Part shown: piece after piece, positions 23,426-34,719 of the stretch
Position numbering within the stretch: the first letter of the stretch is position 1
Layout of the letters: each line of letters opens with the position of its first letter
Origin: Agroathelia rolfsii
Lineage: Eukaryota > Basidiomycota > Agaricomycetes > Amylocorticiales > Amylocorticiaceae
Length of the DNA: 64,000 bases
Direction: 5' to 3'
NCBI GenBank assembly: GCA_018343915.1
Contig: JABRWF010000008.1
Location: 1,984,001 to 2,048,000 of the forward strand
Program-made: the position numbers and the translations under genes
The notes under the pieces: model-generated
The model's input: only the letters and a program-made list of their open reading frames with translations
Database searches by the model: none
What the model was told of the DNA's origin: nothing

Positions 23426-26111
23426 TCACGCACCACCAGCGCGACGCCATCCCGCAGAGCAAAGCGAGAACAGCGTGTGCACCTTGTTCGGCATCCTCAT
23501 CCACATCGTCTTCAGCTCGGTTGTATCAGAGTGCTCCATGGGAGTTGCGACTGCGTCAGGGGTAGGAGACGGTTCGATCGCAACAGCATCAGATTGAGGA
23601 GCCTCATCCGACGAAAAGGCACCGCTATCAGGTTCAGAGCAGCTGGAAGAGATGTCGCCCATGTCCTTTGATGATGCGTCCGTATCCGTATCGATGTTGC
23701 CGATATCTTTCATCCCGTCAAGTGACTCCGCTCTGGCGGCCCTCTGACCCCGTGCCTTCAGCAGTTCTCGCGTCGCATGGCGCCGAGTAAGTCCTTGTTC
23801 GGTGCTCTCAGCCACACTGCACCGTTCTGCCCGCGTCAACCAGGTGGGGTGAAGCAGACGTCCGTCGCGCTTAATTTGAGGGGCATGATGGTCAAGAGTC
23901 GATGAACTGCTGTGGGCCTCCGGAGATGAAGATTTGCTGCTTTCTAATGGAGGCAGAGGCGAAGGGTTGCTGTCGATGGGCAAAGATATATGAGTGTCGC
24001 CGACAAGGTTTTCCAGCACCGCGTCCCCGTCTGTCTCGGGCTCAGAGATATGTCCGAGATCGTTGAGTGGCTTGGGGGCGTGAGCTCCGAGATTGCGAAC
24101 CAGCAGCACATCACGAGTCGCCTGACACCGACTGACGCCGTCGCGTATCAGTATGGTAAGGCGCTGCCGTTCCGGTTGGGTGAGCCAGGTGGGATGAAGT
24201 AGGCGCTGGTTGCACTTGAGGAGTGGCTTGGAGCGATATTTACATACAGTGAGTTTGATCATTGGTACAACACTACAGAAGTGTTAGAGAGATCCCGAGC
24301 TTTGAGAGAAGATAGAAGGATACACACAGGGTAGCTGGCTTCGGAGCTGGCTTCTCCGACTCAGGCTCCTTCAGTGACGACTTTGACTCCTCCCCAGCGT
24401 TGGAAATGATCTCAGATTTTGAAGGTTCATGCCTGGCCGGCTGTAAAAGACCCTTGATAAACTCGAGAACCGATCGAACCCACTTCCTCAACGTGGGCTT
24501 ACGTGCTGCCGCAGCAGCAGCCGCTTGTCGTGCTGCTTCTTCGGCTCGTCGCTGCTCCTCCAGGCCAGCTTTCTCCATTGCTTCCATCATTTCTTGCATA
24601 ATTCGCCTGTGATCATGTCGACGACGGGGAGGAGGAGCGTGTGATGGACCAGGACCAGGGCGAGGGCCAGCCCTGCAGTACGATGGCTGCCATGTCTTGA
24701 CATCGCGGGTGTTGTGGGTCTGGGTTTCATGAGGCTTGAGAGGCGCCGGGGTGGTCTGAGAGTCCATGGCTGCAGCGTCGAGTGGCACGCTGAGAGCGAT
24801 GTCAGTTACGACGGGAAAATCACCAGCGCCCTTAGAAGTGAGTAGAGATGCGACACCCAGTTCCTCTACTGTGTGCTTATCAGGTTCGGGAATGTCTTCA
24901 TCCCTATCATGATTCGTTAGATGTGAGGCATTCGACATTGGTAGATGGACTTACTTCATGTACTCGTCCATGAGTTTTATTTCCCACGACTTGCTTGCGA
25001 CCAGCTCGATCACTTCCTTAAGATCGATCACTGAGTGAGAGAGGACCGTAGAAGGTGGCACAAACTCGTCGGTTTCCTGAGTGTTTATCACATCAGCGGC
25101 TGCACCTGTCTTCGTACTCAATTGGCTGACTTTATCTTTGATGCACCCAACACCGACATTAATATATGTGATGGCTTTTCTTGTAGTATCAAGGGCTGCA
25201 TTCTGTTCGATGGGTGCATCGACAAGTGCTGTGGAAGTGGCTGAATGGATTTCAATACGAATAATATTGATGGGAGAAAACATACAGATGTTCTTGCAAC
25301 CGTCATCGCCAGCAGTTTCCAAGGAAAGCGCTACTCCAATGACCTTCGGCGTAGATGATGCTTCGTCGATGGGCTCGGCATCGATAGGAGCATCACTAAG
25401 CGAATGCGATGCAACTGAGGAAATGGTATCAGATTTTGAAAGAACGGGAAAAGCCAAGTTGATACTTGCAACGATCTTCACCTCTTATTGCAGCATCATC
25501 AGCCACGGTAGTGAGCGCATGACCTTCATTTGACTTTGGTTGTGCATTCTGAGCAAGTCCTGGCTTATGATCAGTCAAAACAATGCCCAGCGGCAATGAT
25601 GACGCTAGATAAAAAAACTCCAAGTCAGATCATAGGTAAGGTTGGAAGTTTCAAGCAACGCACCAGCTGTTGGAACGGTCTTCATATTCATCTTTGGTGT
25701 CGTGTTCTTGTGGCGCTCTTGATATTCCGACATCCTGTTCTCGTTACCAAGTGCTGTACTATGCCTCACCCGTTCCCTCTTGATTGGGAATGATCCATCG
25801 ATTCCAGCAGCCGGGGCAAGCACCGCCTTGGGCGGCTGCATGATGGCCACACCTGCCAGCGACGGTACCAGCTGGCGGGGAGCGTCCATGTCAATGGTCG
25901 TCAGCCGTGGCGTAGGATCAGCGTCACGGCTCTGCCACACCGGGATGGTCTTGGAGTCCACATGATTGAGGAAAGGTGGATGATCGACTGTCTGGGTGGA
26001 AGAGAGAACCATGAGATTGGCAGATGTGTGATGGCGGGAGGAGGTGCGAGGGATATAGGCAGAAGGCGGAGGCAGGGGGAGGACTTGGGAAGAGTAGTCG
26101 AAGGTCGCCAT
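23426..26111 (-). CDS. multi-exon gene of unknown function with a duplicated C-terminal motif
   Basis: I do not recognise this protein. The probable start is ATG 26111-26109 (MATFDYSSQVLPLPPPSAY). Coding segments are about 26111-25660, 25605-25520, 25495-24951, 24910-24330 and 24262-23426, joined by short introns with plausible GT-AG ends. The middle part (24420-24620) has an Arg/His stretch, a charged helix-like segment with MQEMMEAMEKAGLEEQRR and an alanine run. The last segment contains the same motif twice: RLLHPTWLTQPER followed by CQATRDVLLVR, then RLLHPTWLTRAER followed by RHATRELLKAR. The spacers are rich in Ser, Asp and Pro. The motif resembles a small helical module, but no family could be assigned. 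The 3' end is uncertain, since the reading frame may continue by splicing below 23426. Confidence 0.5.
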
Positions 26112-28007
26112 TGTGAGTGGATGATCAAGTTGGGGAATACGATGGGGAATGAGCCAGCGTGCAAGTCCATGTATATATGCCTCGAGGATGGCGGCTGAGC
26201 TACCAGTATGGATGACGCTGCTGACATGCGGCTGACCAGAAGATATATGGATCGGATGAGGCGAACACTAGCAGATATAGTCGTCACAGCCTCTCTACAG
26301 ACATTTTCAAGGCAAGGAAGTGATTCAAGACGTTGGAACTTTGCATTATTTCTTCGTTATCTAAGACTTTCTGGCAAATCATACACCTGGAGGGCGCGAT
26401 ATTGTAGAGAAGGAGTCGTATTTCGAGATGAAGTTCAGTTCAAGTTGTAGACGAACCTAGAATGCTTCCGATTACTCTCTGTTCGCCACATTTACCCCTT
26501 TGTCAGCTTGGCATGACTCAGTCTTGCCTCGGGCTTAGACGTAGAGCCATTCGAAACGGCTTAACCTCGCACTGTACAGGTTTGAAAAGTCTGTTAATCG
26601 TTCAAACACGAAAATGGATATCTGCAACTATATGTCCATCTTCTCTGTCTGAGCCAGGATGAGGAGCCCTACAACGACTTTCACAGGTCAGGCTGCCCCT
26701 AATCTAGCACATGGATGTTAGGGGTTCACAGCCTCCATGATTAGTCGAGTGGTAAAAATAGAGCGAAGAGTCATGCATCCCAAGAATTAGCTGGTAAAGA
26801 TCGTTATCGAATGCCTGCCACACGGCTGACAACTAGGATGATTCAGGGGATCAACTTCAAGTTGGAGTTGAGTGTAAGCCTATGTCGTGCTACTAGCTAG
26901 GAAAAATTTATTGGCAGGGCAGAGATACTAGCACCTGAATTCTGGATAGAATTCATAACCCTCGGCTCGTGTGAGGACCGTGTTTTGATGAAAGTGGTTC
27001 GAGTTCAAGCTCCACCTTATAGAGTTGTATTTTGAGTCATGGTGATTCCCTTTCGAGTAAGATAGCGAGAACGAGGTGCAGGTACGGACATTCGGTATTT
27101 GTACACTCGAAGCTGCGGTAGAGATACAGGTGGTAGTGTCACATACGGTTGAATTATATCAAGGTAAATTAGTTGTTCAGTCCTTTCAACTAACCCGGCC
27201 TCGGCAAAAGTGAAATGGACACGCTACATTGAGCTACAAATGGGACAAGCAACGTAAAATACAGTTAACAGCCTAGGTCATGCCTCGGTGTAATTCCACT
27301 TCAAAATGTATTAGAGCTCCAACTTGTAACGTCCCGTCACCCTGTGACGAGCATGTGACACAGGTGTACCCACCCACGGACGCTATCTTACTCTTGACGA
27401 GCGGAAGGGAGGAGTTTCTGTTGCGATACAAGCAGTACGGACTACAATATCCATATGCGTTAATAATGGCTATGTCCCATTTTCTTTTATTTCTTTGCAC
27501 TAATTTCGTAAGAATATGGTGCACGCCATTTTGCTTCTGGCGTCATGTGACCGACGCGTCTATTTCTTCGTCGTTTTCTTCTTCGACACACTTCAGTTCA
27601 TTACAGTAAACTGAAGTGTGAGCACATTGTTATATTTCCTTCTCATTCCTATGCTTACTATTTCCATAGTTAATATTAGCATTAGGTATCTACATTAAAT
27701 AAACTGAAGTTTAATATCAGCATTAGCATTCACAGTTTCAATATTTGATGTAATAACTGTATAGTTCGTTATCGCACATGTATGTCAGGAAGGTCGATTA
27801 GGAGTAGAAGTAGGAGTAGGAAAAGCTTGACCAGAATCCACTACTTACACTAGTTCCTTCCTGTGTGTGAGATACCTGTGACGTCCCTGCGTCACACGAC
27901 TAGCACTGCCACCGTGTAACGTTGCGGAGAATGCGGCAAAGAGGGATTCTGGACACTGCCAGTGCCGCCGGTGGATTCTGACCTCGTGCCGCCGGTGAAT
28001 TCTGACC
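26112..28007. other. long intergenic region
   Basis: 1.9 kb without a gene that I can support. A short perfect hairpin lies at 27588-27619 (ACACTTCAGTT with its complement). Two copies of GCCGCCGGTG(G/A)ATTCTGACCTC lie at 27963-28009, immediately before the segment duplicated at 45.3 kb. Confidence 0.4.
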
Positions 28008-31000
28008 TCAGACTCTTGCTAATGTTGTCATCCTGTTCTGCATTCCTCGTCTAGTTCGACGCAGTCTGGTCTCCTGAAGATTATCATAACAGCTCTCAGG
28101 ACTGAACAAGCACATGGTTCTGCTAAGTGAAGAGCGACTAGCTTGCCGGATGACTTGTGTAATCAAACATACCGTTTATAACGAGCTCTGTGCGCGTGGA
28201 TAGAGAAAATAAGCAGATTTATACGCCGTCTAGCGAATATTCAAATATATCGCTATTGATATATGACGACATTCACTGAATATATTAACATATACATATA
28301 TGCTCCCATAGGCTAAATAGATATACCGATCTGAGTCAAAACCCTCAAACACACTCCGGAGTTTCCCAGAGAAAAGCCCTATTCCTACCAATACTTCTGC
28401 CAACCGCTTTACTTTTTACCAAATTCTTTATCCAAATTAGGGGGATTTGTCAAAAGATTAGTAAAAATGGCCTTTTTCTTTCGAAAACCCCAGAGTGAGA
28501 TGGAATGCTATTCATCATTCCTAGTTCCTCAAAACCCCGTCAGAGCTATATTCCGAGGTCTTTGCTTTGAAAATTCACGTTTATATACACTCCATGAGAC
28601 TCTAGGCCATCTACACTACTTTCATCCAGTCGGTCATTGATCCTTTCTCCTCGCGGAGAATCTTAGTTCTTTTGGCTTCGAATAAAAATGTCATTATGTG
28701 TCATGGAGGGTCACCTGGTCGAGCTGCGCGCGTGAACATGTTGCTCATGATCAAGCATTTGAATCGCTTGATCCTTAGAGAAGTAGAAGTGATCAGAATT
28801 GGATGACGTTTGTCACCTATAAAGCCACGCCAGGAAAGAAAGAAAATTTCAATCAAGGAACACCCTCATGTTCTTGTCCCCCACTTTACTCATTGCCGCC
28901 CTGGCAAGCGCATGGATCGTGTTACCATGCCTTGGTCAGACAACGGTGACAGTTTCTTCTACAGCTAGTCACTCCATCCCGACCACGTTATGGGGCCAAA
29001 TGTTTGAGGTCAGCAACTTCTTCATTTTCAGGGTTTTCGAAATTCATTTTTCCAACGTTTCATAGGACATTGGGGTAAGCTGAGCTCTTAAGTATACATG
29101 ACTCTTGAGTGGAGCGCTGAAACCGTGTTCTCGCGATTGAATTTGGTGGCATAGCATGTGAGGAAACAGACCAATCAATCAAATTCAATGATGCTTACAA
29201 CTGTTTGATTTATAAAGAGTGGCGATGGCGGGTTGTATGCTGAGCGTAAGTTGCAATAGAAATAATTTCTGCTGCGGTTATTGTCGAAACCTAAAACCGC
29301 CCCACCAGTGTTGCAGAACCGTGCATTTCAGCAAGTCACCCCGGGCACCAGTTCCGCTTTGGCTGGTTGGACCGCTATCAATGGGTCAAACATTAGCGTT
29401 GTTTCTGATGCAGTATCATCCGCCTTACCCAACGCACTTCAAGTCAAAATTCCAACGGGTACCAAGGGCTACAGCGGTTTTGGTACGCATAAAAACCCGA
29501 TATATGTCTTAGTGCATTTAATAAACCATGACTTTCTTCTGTAGCTAACAGCGGCTATGGAGGTAAGTGTCATAAAATGGATTGCGTACGTCGTATCGCC
29601 TCAATATCTGAGATTTTCTCAGGAATCCGAGTCGATTCATCCTGGAAATACAATGTCTCATTTTACTATCGCTTCCCGACCCCATCAAACTACACCGGAG
29701 CTGCCGTTATCTCCTTGACAGGATCTTCTGGGACCGTATACGGCTCCGTTGAACACGAACTGAAGGGCAGCCAGACAAGTTGGACGCAAGTCAACTTGAA
29801 ACTTACACCAAAAGTCACGGCTGAGGCTACAAACAATACCTTTACGGTGTCTATTCCGAATGCTGGCGGACAGACGATTCACTTTGCGATGTTCTCTCTC
29901 TTCCCCCCGACATTCAAGAACCGGGAAAACGGAATGAGGATAGATATTGCAGAGAGTCTATTGAACACTGGACATGGAGTGTTCCGATTCCCTGGCGGAA
30001 ATAATATTGTTCGTACTATTACTATTTATGTATATTTTGAACTTTACTAATTGTTTCTCGTTATTAACAGGAGGTTTGTTTCATAAGAATAAATATTTAG
30101 GATTATATTTAATAGGCTATTATATATAGGGGAACACTATTGCAACGCGATGGCAGTGGAATGCTACTGTAGGCCCACTTGTTGATCGCCCAGGTAAGCC
30201 AGTCTTCTAGGTACGAAATTTTTATAGCAATTCGCTTACGACATCTCATTCAGGCCGCGAGGGGACCGTAAGTCGATGAGTTTACAGTTTGGTTATTGGC
30301 TTTAGTTAAACCAATCCTTAGTGGGGGTATATCAACACAGATGGATTGGGTCTGCTTGAATACCTTTACTGGTGCGAAGACAGTGGTATGACACCGGTCA
30401 TGGCGGGTATGGCTTTATTTCCTCTCTTGACCTGACGCGGATTGATGTTTCGCTCCGCTATAGTCTGGGACGGCTATGCCTTGAATGGTGACAGTGTAGC
30501 TGAGCAGGATCTTGGTCCGTATATCGAACAAGCTATTGAACAGATTAACTTCGCCGTTGGGGATGCCTCTGCGAGCAAAGCTGGTAAATGCTACTTTCAA
30601 TTTGGCCATCAGATAGTAACACTATTTGAACAGCCGCGTTAAGAGCATCCTTGGGAAGGCAGGAGCCATTCAATGTGACTTACGTGGAAATTGGCAACGA
30701 AGGTGACTAAGAATGCTATCAGAGACCGTTATTGGTTTTGTTTGGTTGGTTCAACAACTTTTTACGGCAGATTTCTTCGGTCCAGGCACGGTCCAATATC
30801 GGTGGCAACAGTTCGCTGGGAACATCAGTGCGGCTTTCCCAGATTTGAGTATGTAGAGATCTTGCGTATATGTCCTATTGTGACATGCTAAATGTAACCA
30901 CCAGAGCTTATTGCTACGTCATACCCTTCTGGACCAATCCTTACGCCAACTCCCAAGCATGTGCGCATTTGTCATCAGGAATCACACTAGCTCTTGTAGT

Positions 31001-32538
31001 TAACTCCGAACTCAGTGGGACCTTCATGTCTATCAACCCGCCTCTTGGTTTGCGTCCAATGTGTTCTATTATGATAGCTTCGAGGTATGATTGACTGTAC
31101 CATCTATAAATCGCATCACTAATGTTTACTTTTAGAGAAATGGCACAACTTACTTCCAAGGAGAATACGCAGCCACGTAAGTGCCATTTTCCTCAGCTCC
31201 GCTTGAATACAGCCCGAAGAGCAGTTCCATCATTTCTAGCTCTACCAGCACTGGAGGGCTTTCCTACCCAAATATCGAGAGTAGCGTCTCAGAGGCTGCC
31301 TATCTCACGGGTGAGTCAGTAACAATAAATATGGTACATTTGATGTTGAACACCAAACCATCATCTAGGCATTGAGCGTAACTCGGATATCGTATTTTCA
31401 TCCGCATACGCTCCCCTGCTCCAGGCAAGTAATTGCTTCAAAGATGATTTTAACTTTACTTATATGCACATTCATAGAATGCTTACTACGCCAATGGGGG
31501 TCCAAAAGACCTAACATTCGACGCCGCAAGTGTCTATCCATCTACGTCATACTAGTACGTTGCTGGATGTTTATCTTTATACCTCGTGTTATTTGCGATT
31601 TTTGACGGGGGTTTCTATCAGCGTTCAGCAGATGTTCGACAAATACCGCGGCCATGTTTATCTACCAAGTACACTCCCATCCCCTAACGGCACCATTTTC
31701 TGGACCATAACACAGAATCAGACATCTTCGGATCTTTACATCAAGGTGAGATACATAGCTACTTAGATACTTCAGTTTCTGACTCGAAGAGCAAAAGATT
31801 GCAAATGTCGGAAACAATACGACACCACTGACGTTCGATCTCCCATTCAAATCTGTGGGATCGTCTGGTACCGCTGTGGTTCTGACAGGTAATACTACCA
31901 CAGCCGATACGCCAACAACGCCTGATGCGGCTACGCCAAAGGCTTCGAGCATCAAAACTGGCCAGAAGTTCACCTATGATAGTCCTTCCTGGTCATTGAG
32001 TGTCCTAATTGTTTCCTTGTAGTGTACTGCAAAAGACAACGTCACAGCTTCCTTCATCTTCCCTGCCCCGAGAAACTTGTACTAAATTGTCTCATTTAAA
32101 CTTGTACGAATTTCTGTTGTTTGCAATTGAGAGTATGTCTTGAATGTACATATGGACCCCAAATAGTATTCGTGATTCAAGTTGATGGAATAAGTGATTG
32201 GATAACTCCCAAGTCAGCTAACAGTCTCACAATGCAAGGGTGAACCCAGCGTTCTCATACTGGTAGCACTCTCGGCGTGTGCCTTTTTATAGTTAATGTG
32301 TGTGTACCAGTATCATTTACATTATCGCTACAGTAGCAGTGAGCTGATACACGTCTCATTCTCTTATATTCATTCACCATGCGGTAAAGGCTGAGTCGTC
32401 ATTATTACTGCTTACTTGGATGTGATGGGTGACATAAATCGCATGTTGAAATGTTGAGAGAGGGTGATGGGCTCGCTACGAGCCATAGAATACCCTTTTC
32501 ATGAATATGAGGGGTTGGCAGATCATGCCGTAGATATG
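28008..32538 (+). repeat. segmental duplication, copy A (with GH51 gene)
   Basis: This segment matches 45283-49948 in direct orientation, from the block CTCTTGCTAATGTTGTCA to the block beginning GGGGTTGGCAGATC. Copy B carries about 230 bp more upstream of its gene. The 3' half of the gene is nearly identical in both copies, introns included. Confidence 0.85.
28868..32022 (+). CDS. alpha-L-arabinofuranosidase, glycoside hydrolase family 51, copy A
   Basis: Predicted secreted enzyme releasing arabinose side chains from hemicellulose or pectin. The start ATG 28868 opens a signal peptide ([18 protein letters not shown]). Exons spell [10 protein letters not shown], a carbohydrate-binding-like beta region ([18 protein letters not shown]), FRFPGGNNI (near 29985-30008), [11 protein letters not shown], the acid/base block VEIGNE-D (about 30686-30770), HVYQPASWF, and the nucleophile block YFQGEYAA (31150-31175). 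The C-terminus is a beta-sandwich with [11 protein letters not shown] and ends with a Thr-rich stretch and a hydrophobic tail, stop 32020-32022. The hydrophobic tail could be a GPI signal (inference). About 18 exons. A 3-nt exon at 30071-30073 and a GC-AG intron at 31425-31477 are predicted. No frame break was seen. Confidence 0.9.
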
Positions 32539-34719
32539 TTGCTGTCGAAAGATTCCAAGCCTGCGAGGTCGAGTTTCGGCATGAGGGCGCACGCTGATAC
32601 GGCTGCCGCTGTCCTTCACACTGAGCGCTCACTCAGTGCGCTCACTCGCAGCTGTGCAATAGCACAATGGCAGCATTGTTTCTCGCTACGCGTCTATTTG
32701 TCTTTAAATGATCTGGTTATGTATATGCTTGGCGACTTCGGGCGCTCTCCTCTCTGGCTATAGCACTAGGTCATCACTGGGGTTTCTTTCATGACAGCGG
32801 CTTTGCCTCCCAACAAAATCATACATGACCAGTCTACATCTGAGGATTGTGCACTCTATGAATGGGTCCAAATCCGGGTAGGAGACGAGATCCGTGCATG
32901 CGAGTTGTGAGGCCTATTATGGCCTGGCAGCTACACTCTTGCCTAAAGGGTGAAGAAATACAGATCATGAAGTGACACTGGTGCATACGAGTTGTATACT
33001 TGCAAGTCGTCAGTACCACCACGTGCTACGACAAACGGAAATTTTACTCGTGTTGTCTACTGTTGTCTGCGATTGACGCTCTTTCAATATTTTCACACAG
33101 AATGTGTAGCAAGAACATATGTTGAATCCTGAGTGCAATTATAATTCTCCTCAGCGAGCCTTATGAGCATTTCCTGCCAGCATGGAAACTTAAGGGAAAC
33201 ATTGTGTGACTTTATGTCGACGAAGATGGGTGACGGAATATGGCTAGCATATGATCTACGGACAGTTTCGAGAAGCACGAGCATCAAATATTCGACAATA
33301 GGAACGCGTCTCTCCGTGGCCTTCATAAATTATCGCTGTTTAGGCGGTTTAGGGCTCAGTGCTATTATGAATTGATGATCGACATTTTGATCTTGCTTTG
33401 GTGCAAGCTTCTTTCGAATCTCGCATTTACGTTTCACAGTCTTTCATTGAGCAGGTATCAGTCAAAAGACTTTTTGGGCTTGTATGGTAAGACATCTGGA
33501 CCAATAGAAGTATCTCCGCTTTAGACATATTGTCATCGCCGCCCGCTCAGGTTACTAGCCATTTGGACGGTGCAGACATCGAACTTCCTGTTCTTGCCCA
33601 ACTCACCGGATGCGGCACATAGTCAACGAGACGAGCCCGGAGTCTGATTCCCATTCCGGGATATTATTGTGAATATGTGATATGTCAGTGCAATCCGTAA
33701 TGGACCATTGATGAGTACGGGAATCAACTCGTTGGTAGGAGGTTCGTGTGCTTTGGGAATGATGCCGGTGGTGTTGTCAAGATCAGCGAAGGTTCCATGC
33801 ATTCTCGAAACTTGCAAGCCAGATAATGGGATAATGTTGTGCATTTCCAGTCAGGCACATAATGACCCGATATGAATGGTGATGTCATTAATGGGCGCGT
33901 ATACAACTGGGCAAAAAATTTCGATAGAGTAGACATTGCGTTGCGCTCGTACCAGATAGGGATAGACATATTGGGATGCAAAATTAGTTATCTACGCTTG
34001 TTTCAATCATCGACCAACCTTAAGCGCCAGTGCAGGTCTTTTTGTTCCAGCGGAATGAGGCACCAGCAGCCATGACATTAGATGGCGGCCGCAACGTTCG
34101 GAGACAACAGGAGTCCTGAGGACTGAGACATCAGACAATCAGTTTTTTGTTGTCTTGCGTTACTAAGTAGTGCTACTGCCGACTTGTCAATGGACTTGGG
34201 AAAGCACTAGTGAAGCGCAATGATAATCGTGGTTGTATTTGCAGATGCACGCAATCTAACTCTAACTCGGGCTATTGAATTGGGTGGGAAGTTGTATATA
34301 ATCAAAACTCATTGAATCAAGCTGCCGTCGAGGAGATACTTATTTCGAGTCGTCGTTATTTAATATTCTCTCTTTATTACTCATGCCTGGTAGTATTTCT
34401 TATTTATTTGCATGATGTGGGCGATGGGCTTGGGAGGAGATTATATTTTTGTATAGGCCTTGAAATACCTGTATCCATTGAATTATAATTTTGCGCACGT
34501 GATGAGCCATTGGAAGCAAACTCCCCATGAGTTTATCGAACAAACATGTATGAGCTTGACACTAGCCTGACGTGACCTTTTTCAACTTGTATTTGTCTGA
34601 TTACATAGCTGGTGCATCTTGCTTCTAGAATACGAGCTTCATCCAGACATCATCGATAAGAGAATCTATAAAAATGAAGCGCTCTCACAGCACAATGAGC
34701 TCCTCAGACGCCGATAGGT
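32539..34719. other. intergenic region with dispersed repeat fragments
   Basis: No gene was recognised. Part of a ~100 bp unit of the minisatellite at 44.2 kb lies at 32870-33015 (GGCCTGGCAGCTACACTCTTGCC). A block at 33230-33300 (GATCTACGGACAGTTTCGAG) recurs, diverged, near 44060 in inverse orientation and near 54620. Confidence 0.5.
32870..33015 (+). repeat. solo unit related to the 44.2 kb minisatellite
   Basis: The order of short blocks (AAATCCGGGTA.GAGA, GTGCATGCGAGTTGT, GCCTGGCAGCT, CTCTTGCCT, GTGCATACGAGTTGTAT) is that of the tandem array at 44225-44830. It represents about one and a half units. Confidence 0.7.

Noticed and set aside
23196..23565. Overlapping ORFs on both strands at the tandem repeat
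   Set aside because: Produced by GC-rich repeat sequence; neither strand gave a recognisable protein. Coding by splicing from the unknown gene is left open.
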